Assembly: GCF_019207025.1 (NCBI RefSeq)
Contig: NZ_JAEEGC010000014.1
Coordinates: forward strand, 31,701 to 95,700
DNA: 64,000 nt
Direction: 5' to 3'
DNA from: Clostridium thailandense
GTDB taxonomy: Bacteria > Bacillota > Clostridia > Clostridiales > Clostridiaceae
Below are positions 57,251 through 64,000 of the stretch, piece after piece. The notes under the pieces are model-generated. The model was given only the letters and a program-made list of their open reading frames with translations, had not been told where the DNA came from and did not search any database. Every line of letters begins with the position of its first letter. Position 1 is the stretch's first letter. Position numbers and translations under genes: made by a program.

Positions 57251-57311
57251 GTTAAAGTTCTAAATGGACTTTAACGGATGATTTTGCTAGTGAAAACAAG
57301 CAAAACTATCC
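57251..57311 (+). promoter_or_regulatory. Two leader hairpins before ffh
   Basis: Hairpin 1: GTTAAAGTTC/GGACTTTAAC (57251-57275, 10 bp with one G-T). Hairpin 2: 57276-57288 with 57299-57311 (13 positions, one G-T and one mismatch). No T-run follows; AAAGGAGG of ffh comes after. Confidence 0.6.
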
Positions 57312-57338
57312 GGTGTTCCGACTAAAAGGAGGAATAGC

Positions 57339-58688
57339 ATGGCTTTTGAAGGGTTAGCTTCTAAGCTTCAGGAAACCTTAAAAAAACTTAGAGGCAAAGG
57401 TAAGCTTTCGGAAAAAGATATAAAAGATGCTATGAGAGAAGTAAAACTAGCACTTTTAGAAGCAGATGTTAACTATAAAGTTGTTAAAGATTTTATAAAA
57501 ACTGTAAGTGAAAAGTGTCTTGGAGAAGAAGTTCTTCAAAGTTTAACTCCAGCACAGCATGTTATAAAAATAGTTAATGAAGAGCTTAAAGATTTAATGG
57601 GAAGTAGTGAAAGTGGCATCCAATATTCCTCAAGTGGAACAACTATCATAATGCTTGTAGGATTACAAGGTGCAGGTAAAACTACTATGGCAGGAAAACT
57701 TGCACTTCAGCTTAGAAAGAAGAATAAAAAACCACTTCTTGTAGCGTGTGACATATATAGACCAGCAGCAATTAAGCAGCTTCAGGTAGTAGGAAAACAA
57801 ATAGATGTTCCAGTGTTTTCTATGGGAGACAAAGTAACTCCTGTAGATATATCAAAGGGTGCGTTAGAATATGCTAAGAATAACAGTTTAAATGTTCTTA
57901 TAATAGATACAGCAGGTAGACTTCATATAGATGAAGAATTAATGAATGAGTTAAAAGATATAAAGGGCAACATGAATCCTGATGAAGTATTATTAGTTGT
58001 AGATTCCATGACAGGTCAAGATGCAGTAAATGTTGCTAATAGCTTTAATGAACAACTAGATTTAAGTGGGGTAATATTAACAAAGCTAGATGGAGATACA
58101 AGAGGTGGAGCCGCACTATCAATAAAAGCTATGACTGGAAAGCCTATTAAATTTGCTGGTGTTGGGGAAAAAATGAGTGATTTTGAAGTTTTTCATCCAG
58201 ACAGAATGGCATCGAGAATATTAGGGATGGGTGATGTATTATCACTTATTGAAAAAGCACAACAGTCTATAGATGAAGAAGAAGCCAAAAAATTAGGAAC
58301 TCGCATGATGAGCCAAGAATTTAATTTAGAGGACTTTTTATCATCAATGCAGCAAATGAAAAAGTTGGGTCCATTAAATAAATTAATTGAAATGATACCA
58401 GGAGCAAATGCTAAGGAGCTTCAAGGAGTAGATTTAAGTTCAAGTGAGAAAGAGCTAGTTAAAATAGAGGCTATAATCAGTTCAATGACTATTAAAGAAA
58501 GAAGAACCCCTTCTTTAATAAGTAGTTCTCCTTCAAGAAAGAAGCGAATAGCAGCAGGATCTGGTACTACCATACAGCAAGTAAATAAGCTTTTAAAAGA
58601 TTTTGAAAATATGAAAAAGATGATGAAGCAAATGAAGGGAATGCAAAAAGGGTTTAAAAAAGGATTGTTTGGTAAATTGCCTTTTTAA
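57339..58688 (+). CDS. ffh: Signal recognition particle GTPase Ffh
   Basis: SRP protein that binds signal peptides and 4.5S/6S RNA; 449 residues. G1 GLQGAGKTTMAGKLA, DIYRPAAIKQL, G3 DTAGRLHIDEELM, G4 TKLDGDTRGGA, then the Met-rich M domain (MMSQEFNLEDFLSSMQQMKKLG, and MKKMMKQMKGMQKGFK at the C-terminus) with the RNA-binding segment SGTTIQQVNKLLKDF. Partner FtsY is nearby. Confidence 0.98.
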   Translation: MAFEGLASKLQETLKKLRGKGKLSEKDIKDAMREVKLALLEADVNYKVVKDFIKTVSEKCLGEEVLQSLTPAQHVIKIVNEELKDLMGSSESGIQYSSSGTTIIMLVGLQGAGKTTMAGKLALQLRKKNKKPLLVACDIYRPAAIKQLQVVGKQIDVPVFSMGDKVTPVDISKGALEYAKNNSLNVLIIDTAGRLHIDEELMNELKDIKGNMNPDEVLLVVDSMTGQDAVNVANSFNEQLDLSGVILTKLDGDTRGGAALSIKAMTGKPIKFAGVGEKMSDFEVFHPDRMASRILGMGDVLSLIEKAQQSIDEEEAKKLGTRMMSQEFNLEDFLSSMQQMKKLGPLNKLIEMIPGANAKELQGVDLSSSEKELVKIEAIISSMTIKERRTPSLISSSPSRKKRIAAGSGTTIQQVNKLLKDFENMKKMMKQMKGMQKGFKKGLFGKLPF

Positions 58689-58754
58689 AGGTTTTGTAAA
58701 TTAAACTTATAAAAAATTACATTTATATATATTCCGTTAAAGGAGGTGAAATTA

Positions 58755-59000
58755 ATGGCAGTAAAAATCAGATTAAGAAGAATGGGTGCTAAGAAAGCTC
58801 CATTTTATAGAATAGTTGTGGCAGATTCAAGATCTCCAAGAGATGGTAGATTTGTAGAAGAAATAGGTTATTACAATCCAACAACTGAACCAGCTACTAT
58901 AAAAGTAGATGAGGAAAAAGCTAATAAATGGTTACAAAATGGTGCTCAACCAACTGATATCATAAAGAAGCTTTTTGTAAGAGCTGGATTAAATAAGTAG
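58755..59000 (+). CDS. rpsP: 30S ribosomal protein S16
   Basis: 81 residues, starting [24 protein letters not shown] in essence and containing [15 protein letters not shown] 58755 is preferred over an in-frame GTG at 58746, which overlaps the ribosome site AAGGAGGTG (58740-58748). First ribosomal gene of the S16-L19 cluster. Confidence 0.97.
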   Translation: MAVKIRLRRMGAKKAPFYRIVVADSRSPRDGRFVEEIGYYNPTTEPATIKVDEEKANKWLQNGAQPTDIIKKLFVRAGLNK

Positions 59001-59018
59001 TAACTAGGGGTGTATTAA

Positions 59019-59246
59019 ATGAAAGAATTAGTTGAAACTATAGCTAAGTCATTAGTTGATAACCCAGAAATGGTTCAGGTAAATGAAATTGCTGGAGAGC
59101 AATCAATAATTCTTGAACTAAAAGTTGCACCAGACGATATGGGCAAAGTAATTGGAAAACAGGGAAGAATAGCTAAAGCTATAAGAACTGTTGTAAAAGC
59201 AGCAGCTATAAAAGAAAATAAGAGAGTTGTTGTTGAAATAATATAA
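59019..59246 (+). CDS. khpA: KH-domain RNA-binding protein KhpA
   Basis: 75-residue single KH-domain protein; the GxxG loop is GKQG in DMGKVIGKQGRIAKAI. Partners with KhpB/Jag in other Firmicutes and affects cell elongation and small-RNA binding. Lies between rpsP and rimM as usual. A perfect 30-nt palindrome follows its stop. Confidence 0.95.
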   Translation: MKELVETIAKSLVDNPEMVQVNEIAGEQSIILELKVAPDDMGKVIGKQGRIAKAIRTVVKAAAIKENKRVVVEII

Positions 59247-59277
59247 AAGAGTTAGGTGCACCTAACTCTTTTATTTA
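59244..59277 (+). terminator. Perfect 30-bp palindrome after khpA, probable terminator
   Basis: 59244-59273 is a perfect palindrome centred on GTGCAC (59256-59261), giving a stem of about 13 bp flanked by A and T runs. It sits inside an operon that continues to rimM, so partial termination or RNA processing is likely. Confidence 0.7.
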
Positions 59278-59303
59278 TATATAATATAGGAGGAAAGAAT
59301 TCT

Positions 59304-59798
59304 ATGAAACAGTTTTTAGCTGTAGGGCAAATAATAAACACTCATGGAATTAAAGGAGAATTAAAAGTATATCCTTTGACAGATGATATAAAAAGATTTA
59401 GAAAACTTAAAAAAGTTTATGTGAATGGAATTGAGCGAGAAGTTGTATGGTGCAAGCTTCAAAATGATAGAGTTATATTGAAAATTGATGGAATAGATTC
59501 TATTGAAGATGCAGTAAAATATAAAGAAAAATATATAGAAGTATCTAGAGAGGATGCAATAAAGCTTCCAGAGGGAAGATATTTTGTAACTGATATAATT
59601 GGATGTACAGTATTAGATGAAAATGGAGTAGACCTTGGAAAAATTTATGATGTAATACATACGAAAAATAATGATGTATACTGGATAAAAGAAGGAAAAG
59701 AGTTATTAATTCCTGTTTTAAAAGAAATTGTAATTAGTATAGATGTGGAAAATCAGAAAATAGTCATAAAGCCGGTGGAAACATGGCAAGAAAAATAG
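59304..59798 (+). CDS. rimM: Ribosome maturation factor RimM
   Basis: 30S assembly factor that binds S19; 164 residues. N-terminal [24 protein letters not shown] and C-terminal PRC-barrel ([22 protein letters not shown]). ATG 59304 follows AGGAGG (59288-59293); an upstream in-frame extension to 59256 would run through the palindrome. Overlaps trmD by 16 nt. Confidence 0.97.
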   Translation: MKQFLAVGQIINTHGIKGELKVYPLTDDIKRFRKLKKVYVNGIEREVVWCKLQNDRVILKIDGIDSIEDAVKYKEKYIEVSREDAIKLPEGRYFVTDIIGCTVLDENGVDLGKIYDVIHTKNNDVYWIKEGKELLIPVLKEIVISIDVENQKIVIKPVETWQEK

Positions 59799-60514
59799 AT
59801 ATATTGACGCTCTTTCCTGAGATGTTTCAAGTGTTTAATCATAGTATAATAGGTAAAGCTAGAGAAAAAGGAATTGTAGAAATTAATGCAGTTAACATTA
59901 GAGATTATACAAAAAATAAGCACAAAAAAGTTGATGATTACCCTTACGGTGGAGGTGCAGGTATGGTTATGTCTGCTCAACCAATAGTAGATTGTGTAAA
60001 AGCAGTAAAACAAAATAATAGAGGAAAAGTCATCTTTTTAGGCCCAAGAGGAAAAACTTTTAATCAAGACATGGCTAAAGAATTTGCAGAGGAAAATGAA
60101 TTAATATTTATTTGTGGACATTATGAAGGAATAGACGAGAGAACCTATAAATATATTGACATGGAAATATCTTTAGGTGACTTTGTACTTACTGGTGGAG
60201 AAATGGCATGTATACCTATAATAGACAGCATATGTAGAATTATACCGGGAGTATTGTCAAGTAGTGAAAGTTACACAGAAGAATCTTTCTATAATGGGTT
60301 ATTGGAATATCCACAATATACAAGGCCGGAATATTTTGAAGATATTAAGGTACCAGAAATTTTAACTTCAGGACATCATGAAAATATAAGAAAATGGAGA
60401 AGACTTCAATCACTTTTAATAACTAAAAGAAGAAGACCAGATCTATTTAATAAATTTGAACTATCTGATGAAGACAAAAAACTATTGCGAAATATTAAAA
60501 TTACAATGAAATAG
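59783..60514 (+). CDS. trmD: tRNA (guanine-37-N1) methyltransferase TrmD
   Basis: Knotted SPOUT methyltransferase that makes m1G37, preventing frameshifts; 243 residues. [23 protein letters not shown] at the N-terminus, [24 protein letters not shown] and [20 protein letters not shown] upstream serves as the ribosome site within rimM. Confidence 0.98.
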   Translation: MARKIDILTLFPEMFQVFNHSIIGKAREKGIVEINAVNIRDYTKNKHKKVDDYPYGGGAGMVMSAQPIVDCVKAVKQNNRGKVIFLGPRGKTFNQDMAKEFAEENELIFICGHYEGIDERTYKYIDMEISLGDFVLTGGEMACIPIIDSICRIIPGVLSSSESYTEESFYNGLLEYPQYTRPEYFEDIKVPEILTSGHHENIRKWRRLQSLLITKRRRPDLFNKFELSDEDKKLLRNIKITMK

Positions 60515-60564
60515 CGTTTGAAATTTTTATTTGAAAAAAATATTTTTTAAGAAGTAAATTTTTA

Positions 60565-60593
60565 TTGAAAAATAAATTTTTATATGGTAAAAT
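60565..60593 (+). promoter_or_regulatory. Sigma-A type promoter of rplS
   Basis: TTGAAA (60565-60570), 17-bp spacer, TAAAAT (60588-60593); transcription would start near 60600, giving a ~75-nt leader. Confidence 0.65.
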
Positions 60594-60599
60594 GAATTT

Positions 60600-60660
60600 T
60601 GTGCTACACAGGCGGTCCTCTGTCTGCCTAATTGCTGGGCAAGAACGTCGAATATTATTT
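60600..60660 (+). promoter_or_regulatory. Candidate L19 leader (ribosomal protein autoregulatory RNA)
   Basis: The leader contains CAGGCGG, TCTGCCT and GCTGGGCAAGAACGTC, which resemble from memory the L19 leader motif known in Firmicutes. It is GC-richer than its surroundings and lies directly before the rplS ribosome site AGGAGG. The match was not verified by a covariance search. Confidence 0.6.
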
Positions 60661-60675
60661 AGGAGGTAATGCACA

Positions 60676-61023
60676 ATGTTAGAAGTAATAAGACAAATTG
60701 AAGCAGAACAAATTAGAAACGATTTACCAAGTTTCAATGTAGGAGATACGGTAAAAGTTCACTTAAGAATTAAAGAAGGAAATAAAGAAAGAGTTCAGAT
60801 TTTCGAAGGAATAGTTCTTAAAAGACAAAATGGTGGATTAAGAGAAACTTTTACTGTAAGAAGAGTAGCTTACAATGTAGGAGTTGAAAAAACATTCCCA
60901 GTTAACGCTCCTTCAATTGAAAAAATAGAAGTAGTAAGAAGAGGTAAAGTAAGAAGAGCTAAGTTATTCTACTTAAGAGACAGAGTAGGTAAGGCAGCCA
61001 AAGTTAAAGAAATATTAAAATAG
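60676..61023 (+). CDS. rplS: 50S ribosomal protein L19
   Basis: 115 residues at the 30S-50S interface. Family segments [58 protein letters not shown] and [24 protein letters not shown] precedes the ATG. A hairpin terminator follows. Confidence 0.98.
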   Translation: MLEVIRQIEAEQIRNDLPSFNVGDTVKVHLRIKEGNKERVQIFEGIVLKRQNGGLRETFTVRRVAYNVGVEKTFPVNAPSIEKIEVVRRGKVRRAKLFYLRDRVGKAAKVKEILK

Positions 61024-61027
61024 AAAT

Positions 61028-61052
61028 GGGGCTTAATAAAGTCCCTTTTTTG
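61028..61052 (+). terminator. Intrinsic terminator after rplS
   Basis: GGGGCTT (61028-61034) with AAGTCCC (61039-61045), AATA loop, then a T-run. Confidence 0.85.
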
Positions 61053-61074
61053 TATATTAAGGTGGTGTAGTATT

Positions 61075-61635
61075 TTGGTAAAAGAATTAATTGAATTAGG
61101 GAAATCAATAGTTATAGCTATTATAGCGGCTTTTTTAATTATAACATTTGTATTTGAGACTGTTAGTGTAGATGGACATTCAATGGATCCTACTTTAAAT
61201 AATAAAGATAGACTTATTGTGGAAAAGGTAAGTTACTATTTTAGAGCTCCAAAACCAGGTGATATAGTTGTAATAAAATATCCAGCAGACCCTAAGGAAA
61301 AATTCATAAAGAGGGTAATTGCTGTAGGTGGGGACAGAGTTAAGATTGAAAATAATAAATTATATATAAATGATAAACCTAAAGATGAATCATATATACT
61401 TGAACAAAATATGAGAGACTTTAATGAAGTTACAGTTCCTCAAAACACAATATTTGTATTAGGAGATAACAGAAATAATAGTAGAGATAGTAGATATCCA
61501 GATGTAGGTTTTGTAGATTACAAAATGGTAGTAGGTAGAGCGGCTTTAAGAATATATCCATTTAGTAGATTTGGAAAACTAGCTTTAAATAATCTTTTGC
61601 AGTTTGGATTTATTGATAAAACTTTTAAATACTAG
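61075..61635 (+). CDS. lepB: Signal peptidase I
   Basis: Membrane serine protease that releases exported proteins; 186 residues. N-terminal transmembrane helix (about 10-28), catalytic Ser36 in DGHSMDPTL, general base Lys79 in FIKRVIAVGGD, and GDNRNNSRDSR near the C-terminus. Start is TTG at 61075 after AAGGTGG. Confidence 0.96.
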   Translation: MVKELIELGKSIVIAIIAAFLIITFVFETVSVDGHSMDPTLNNKDRLIVEKVSYYFRAPKPGDIVVIKYPADPKEKFIKRVIAVGGDRVKIENNKLYINDKPKDESYILEQNMRDFNEVTVPQNTIFVLGDNRNNSRDSRYPDVGFVDYKMVVGRAALRIYPFSRFGKLALNNLLQFGFIDKTFKY

Positions 61636-61649
61636 AAAGGAAGAGTGCA

Positions 61650-62492
61650 ATGGCAATAAATTGGTTTCCAGGTCATATGGCAAAGACTAGAAGAGAGATA
61701 AAGGAAAACCTAAAACTAGTAGACGCAGTAATAGAGATTAGAGATGCCAGAATAGTTAGATCAAGCAAGAATCCAGATGTAGATGACATATGTGGGAATA
61801 AACCAAGAATAATATTATTAAATAAAAGTGACTTAAGTGAAGCTTTTATCACTAAAGAGTGGATTAAGTATCTTTCAAAAGAAAATATAAGAGTTATAGG
61901 CGTAAATTGTATTACTGGTGAAGGTTTAAAAGGTATTAAACCACTGTTAAATGAACTATTAAAGGAAAAACATGATAGAATGAAGACTAAAGGCATAGTA
62001 AATATAACGGATAGAGTTATGGTTGTAGGCATTCCGAATGTAGGCAAATCCTCGTTTATTAACAAGATGGCAAAAAATAATATTGCAAAGACTGGTGATA
62101 GACCTGGTGTTACGAGAAGTAAACAATGGATTAAAACAAAAATTGGCATTGAATTAATGGACACTCCAGGGATTTTATGGCCTAAATTAGAAAGTGAAGA
62201 GACACAGCTAAATTTAGCATTTACAGGAGCTATAAAAGATGAGGTTATGGATATAGAAGAATTAGCGTTGAATCTTATAAAAAGGCTTCAAGTAGATTAT
62301 GCGGATAGATTAATGACAAGGTATAAACTCGATAAACTAGACGAGGAGGCTTTAGAAAATATGAATAGTATAGGAAGAAAAAGAGGAGCGGTTATATCTA
62401 GAGGAGAAATAGATTATAATAGAGTTGCGGTAATGCTTTTAGATGAATTTAGAGGCGGAAAATTAGGACCAATATCATTGGAAAGACCTTAA
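61650..62492 (+). CDS. rbgA: Ribosome biogenesis GTPase RbgA (YlqF)
   Basis: Circularly permuted GTPase for late 50S assembly; 280 residues. N-terminal [16 protein letters not shown]4 (LNKSD) before G1 ([12 protein letters not shown]), G2 [10 protein letters not shown] and G3 [19 protein letters not shown] precedes the ATG. Follows lepB by 14 nt. Confidence 0.97.
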   Translation: MAINWFPGHMAKTRREIKENLKLVDAVIEIRDARIVRSSKNPDVDDICGNKPRIILLNKSDLSEAFITKEWIKYLSKENIRVIGVNCITGEGLKGIKPLLNELLKEKHDRMKTKGIVNITDRVMVVGIPNVGKSSFINKMAKNNIAKTGDRPGVTRSKQWIKTKIGIELMDTPGILWPKLESEETQLNLAFTGAIKDEVMDIEELALNLIKRLQVDYADRLMTRYKLDKLDEEALENMNSIGRKRGAVISRGEIDYNRVAVMLLDEFRGGKLGPISLERP

Positions 62493-62518
62493 GCTTATTA
62501 AATGGAGAGTTACTTATT

Positions 62519-63382
62519 ATGAATGAGAATTTATCTATTGGAAAAGACAAGATTATTAGCTTAGAAAAAGATTTATCTGAAAGTAAATCTAATTTGAATT
62601 TTAATACTATAAAAGAATATGTGTCATATATTAAGGATAACTATTCCTTCAATGATAAAGAAAAAGTATATAAGACTATTGAATGTTTAAATGAAGATAG
62701 TAGAAAGAACGTAATAGGTTTAGCTGAAAGTTTAAGGAAGTTTATCGATAAAAAAGAAAGTGAACTTGTTAGAGTCAAAGAAATGTATAAATTTGATAAA
62801 AGTTTTGGAAAGTACATATATGTAGCTGGAGTTGATGAAGTGGGAAGAGGACCGTTAGCAGGACCTATAGCTGCAGCTGCCGTAGTATTAAAGCTAAACT
62901 ATGAAAAGGATGAAGAAATAATATTAGGAGTAAAAGATTCAAAGAAGCTTTCAGCTAAAAATAGAGAATTGCTATCAAAATTAATAAAGGAAAAGGCTGT
63001 GAGTTATAATATAGCACTTTTAAATAGTTCAGAAATAGATGACAGGGGTATTGCATGGTGTAATAATGAGGTGCTTAGAAGAGCTGTTTTAGGATTAAAA
63101 GTAGCTCCAGACATAGTACTTTCTGATGGATATGCAGTAAAAAATTTAAACATTCACAATGAATTTATTATAAAAGGTGATGCTAAGAGTGCTAGCATAG
63201 CGTGTGCTTCGATAATAGCAAAAGTTTATAGAGATAATTTAATGAGAGAATACTCTAATATGTATACACATTATGGCTTTGAGAACAATGCTGGATATGG
63301 TACAGAAGAACATATTCAGGCAATAAAAAAATTTGGTACATGCAGAATACATAGAATGAGCTTTTTAAAAAATATAATATAG
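62519..63382 (+). CDS. rnhB: Ribonuclease HII
   Basis: Cleaves RNA in RNA-DNA hybrids and single ribonucleotides; 287 residues. Catalytic block [20 protein letters not shown], and [14 protein letters not shown]. The ~100-residue N-terminal region before the catalytic block is somewhat longer than in Bacillus. GGAGAG precedes the ATG at 62519. Confidence 0.97.
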   Translation: MNENLSIGKDKIISLEKDLSESKSNLNFNTIKEYVSYIKDNYSFNDKEKVYKTIECLNEDSRKNVIGLAESLRKFIDKKESELVRVKEMYKFDKSFGKYIYVAGVDEVGRGPLAGPIAAAAVVLKLNYEKDEEIILGVKDSKKLSAKNRELLSKLIKEKAVSYNIALLNSSEIDDRGIAWCNNEVLRRAVLGLKVAPDIVLSDGYAVKNLNIHNEFIIKGDAKSASIACASIIAKVYRDNLMREYSNMYTHYGFENNAGYGTEEHIQAIKKFGTCRIHRMSFLKNII

Positions 63383-63391
63383 TAATTATAT

Positions 63392-63432
63392 AAAGAATGA
63401 CACTGCAATATTAAAGTGTCATTCTTTTCTTT
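63392..63432 (+). terminator. Bidirectional terminator between rnhB and yraN
   Basis: AAAGAATGACACT (63392-63404) with AGTGTCATTCTTT (63415-63427), 13-bp stem; T-rich run downstream. It also lies downstream of yraN on the minus strand. Confidence 0.85.
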
Positions 63433-63454
63433 TATAAGAAATAATTAGTAAAAG

Positions 63455-63823
63455 CTACATTTGAAAAGCATCTTTTATAAGTCTAATGGACGGTGCATTA
63501 TTAGAATTATTCAATATGATTTCTATAACATCAAATCTAAAGTTAAATTTAAAAAGTTTTTTTCTCATTATATAGGACTCTGCAGTCTTATAAATCTTTC
63601 TTTGCTTAGAATAACTTACTGCTTCACATGGATTTCCATATATTGAGCCATAGCGGGTTTTAACTTCAATAAAACAGATATAATCTCCGTCTTTTCCAAT
63701 TATGTCTATTTCACCGATTTTACACCTAAAGTTTCTATCCAGCACAGTATATCCAACCTGCTTTAGGTAAGTTTCAGCAATATCTTCGCCCAGGGATCCT
63801 ATATCCTTGTTAAAAGAATGCAT
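63455..63823 (-). CDS. yraN: YraN family putative endonuclease
   Basis: UPF0102/YraN family protein with a restriction-like PD-(D/E)xK fold; 122 residues. Motifs LGEDIAETYLKQVGYTVLDRNFRCK, GEIDIIGKDGDYICFIEVKTR (catalytic Asp, Glu, Lys) and GNPCEAVSYSKQRKI. AAAGGAGAG precedes the start on the minus strand. Its role is not settled. The remaining 63824-64000 is AT-rich, with three in-tandem ATATTTATTA-like units and no clear gene. Confidence 0.92.
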   Translation of the reverse strand: MHSFNKDIGSLGEDIAETYLKQVGYTVLDRNFRCKIGEIDIIGKDGDYICFIEVKTRYGSIYGNPCEAVSYSKQRKIYKTAESYIMRKKLFKFNFRFDVIEIILNNSNNAPSIRLIKDAFQM

Positions 63824-64000
63824 AAACTCTCTCCTTTCGTTAAGATTAATATATTATATGTATATTCTAATAAATAAAGAGTGATATGTAAATAATTTCC
63901 TTGAATATTTATTAAATATTTATTAAATATTAATATGTTTTAATTTTATCAATACTATTTTAATTTGTAAATATGCTAGAGTTATAGATAAACACAACCA

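Noticed and set aside
61673..62164. 163-codon minus-strand frame inside rbgA
   Set aside because: Shadow of the RbgA G domains; no initiation signal or recognisable domain.
63895..63935. Short tandem ATATTTATTA-like repeats as a CRISPR array or origin
   Set aside because: Units are about 11 nt, adjoining and purely AT; there are no spacers and no DnaA boxes, so this is ordinary AT-rich sequence.

Overview
The window is a stretch of core chromosome from an AT-rich, endospore-forming member of Clostridium (cluster I-like Firmicutes). The evidence is the spore genes (spoIIGA, sigE, sigG, spoIVA, spoVM, spoVS, ylmC, ylbJ), the Firmicutes-type gene orders (yicC-remA-gmk-rpoZ-coaBC-priA-def-fmt; rsmB-rlmN-stp-prkC-rsgA-rpe-thiN-spoVM; rnc-smc-ftsY; ylxM-ffh-rpsP-khpA-rimM-trmD-rplS-lepB-rbgA-rnhB), the acetate genes pta-ackA, and strong AGGAGG ribosome sites with several GTG/TTG starts. 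I see no rRNA, tRNA, prophage, insertion sequence, CRISPR array or broken gene. Nearly all genes read on the + strand; the exceptions are rpmB, ylbJ, tmcAL and yraN.

Layout. 1-3145: the sporulation sigma locus (end of spoIIGA, sigE, sigG), ylmC and nrdR. 3413-13080: phosphate acquisition, with pgeF, the PhoP/PhoR two-component pair, pstSCAB-phoU and a DUF47-Pit low-affinity transporter; runs of TTAAnn repeats at about 10-11 bp spacing look like PhoP boxes in front of the two-component operon and pstS. 13241-18525: a PDZ/radical-SAM DUF512 protein, der, gpsA and the spore-coat ATPase spoIVA. 18675-35046: asparaginase, the yicC-to-priA housekeeping cluster, N-terminal formyl-Met processing (fmt, def), rRNA methylation (rsmB, rlmN), the Stp/PrkC phosphosignalling pair, rsgA, rpe and thiN. 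35193-38240: a small-protein cluster containing spoVM, convergent rpmB, then asp23 and a FakA/YloV-like protein. 38383-44683: recG, rsmD, coaD, a coiled-coil protein, and ylbJ and tmcAL on the minus strand. 44932-51447: pta-ackA, yceD-rpmF, plsX, acpP, rnc and an Elp3-like radical SAM gene. 51496-63823: spoVS, smc-ftsY and the SRP/ribosome-assembly operon, then rnhB and yraN.

The proteins are conventional. What is not explained lies between genes. The gaps after ftsY (56571-56905) and after prkC (32392-32892) hold a related pair of structured elements in opposite orientation that share three 8-nt blocks and the same nested-stem design; a third, weaker candidate lies after nrdR. Several leaders carry long inverted repeats in positions that suggest control: an 18-nt repeat spanning the -10 box and ribosome site of yceD, a long hairpin in the leader of rnc itself, a repeat that would cover the ylbJ ribosome site, three tandem hairpins between pstS and pstC, two hairpins before ffh, and a hairpin between the ribosome site and start codon of ylxM. 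No new multi-gene system was found; these RNA or DNA elements are the best candidates for undescribed biology here. All structures were read by eye and were not folded or searched.
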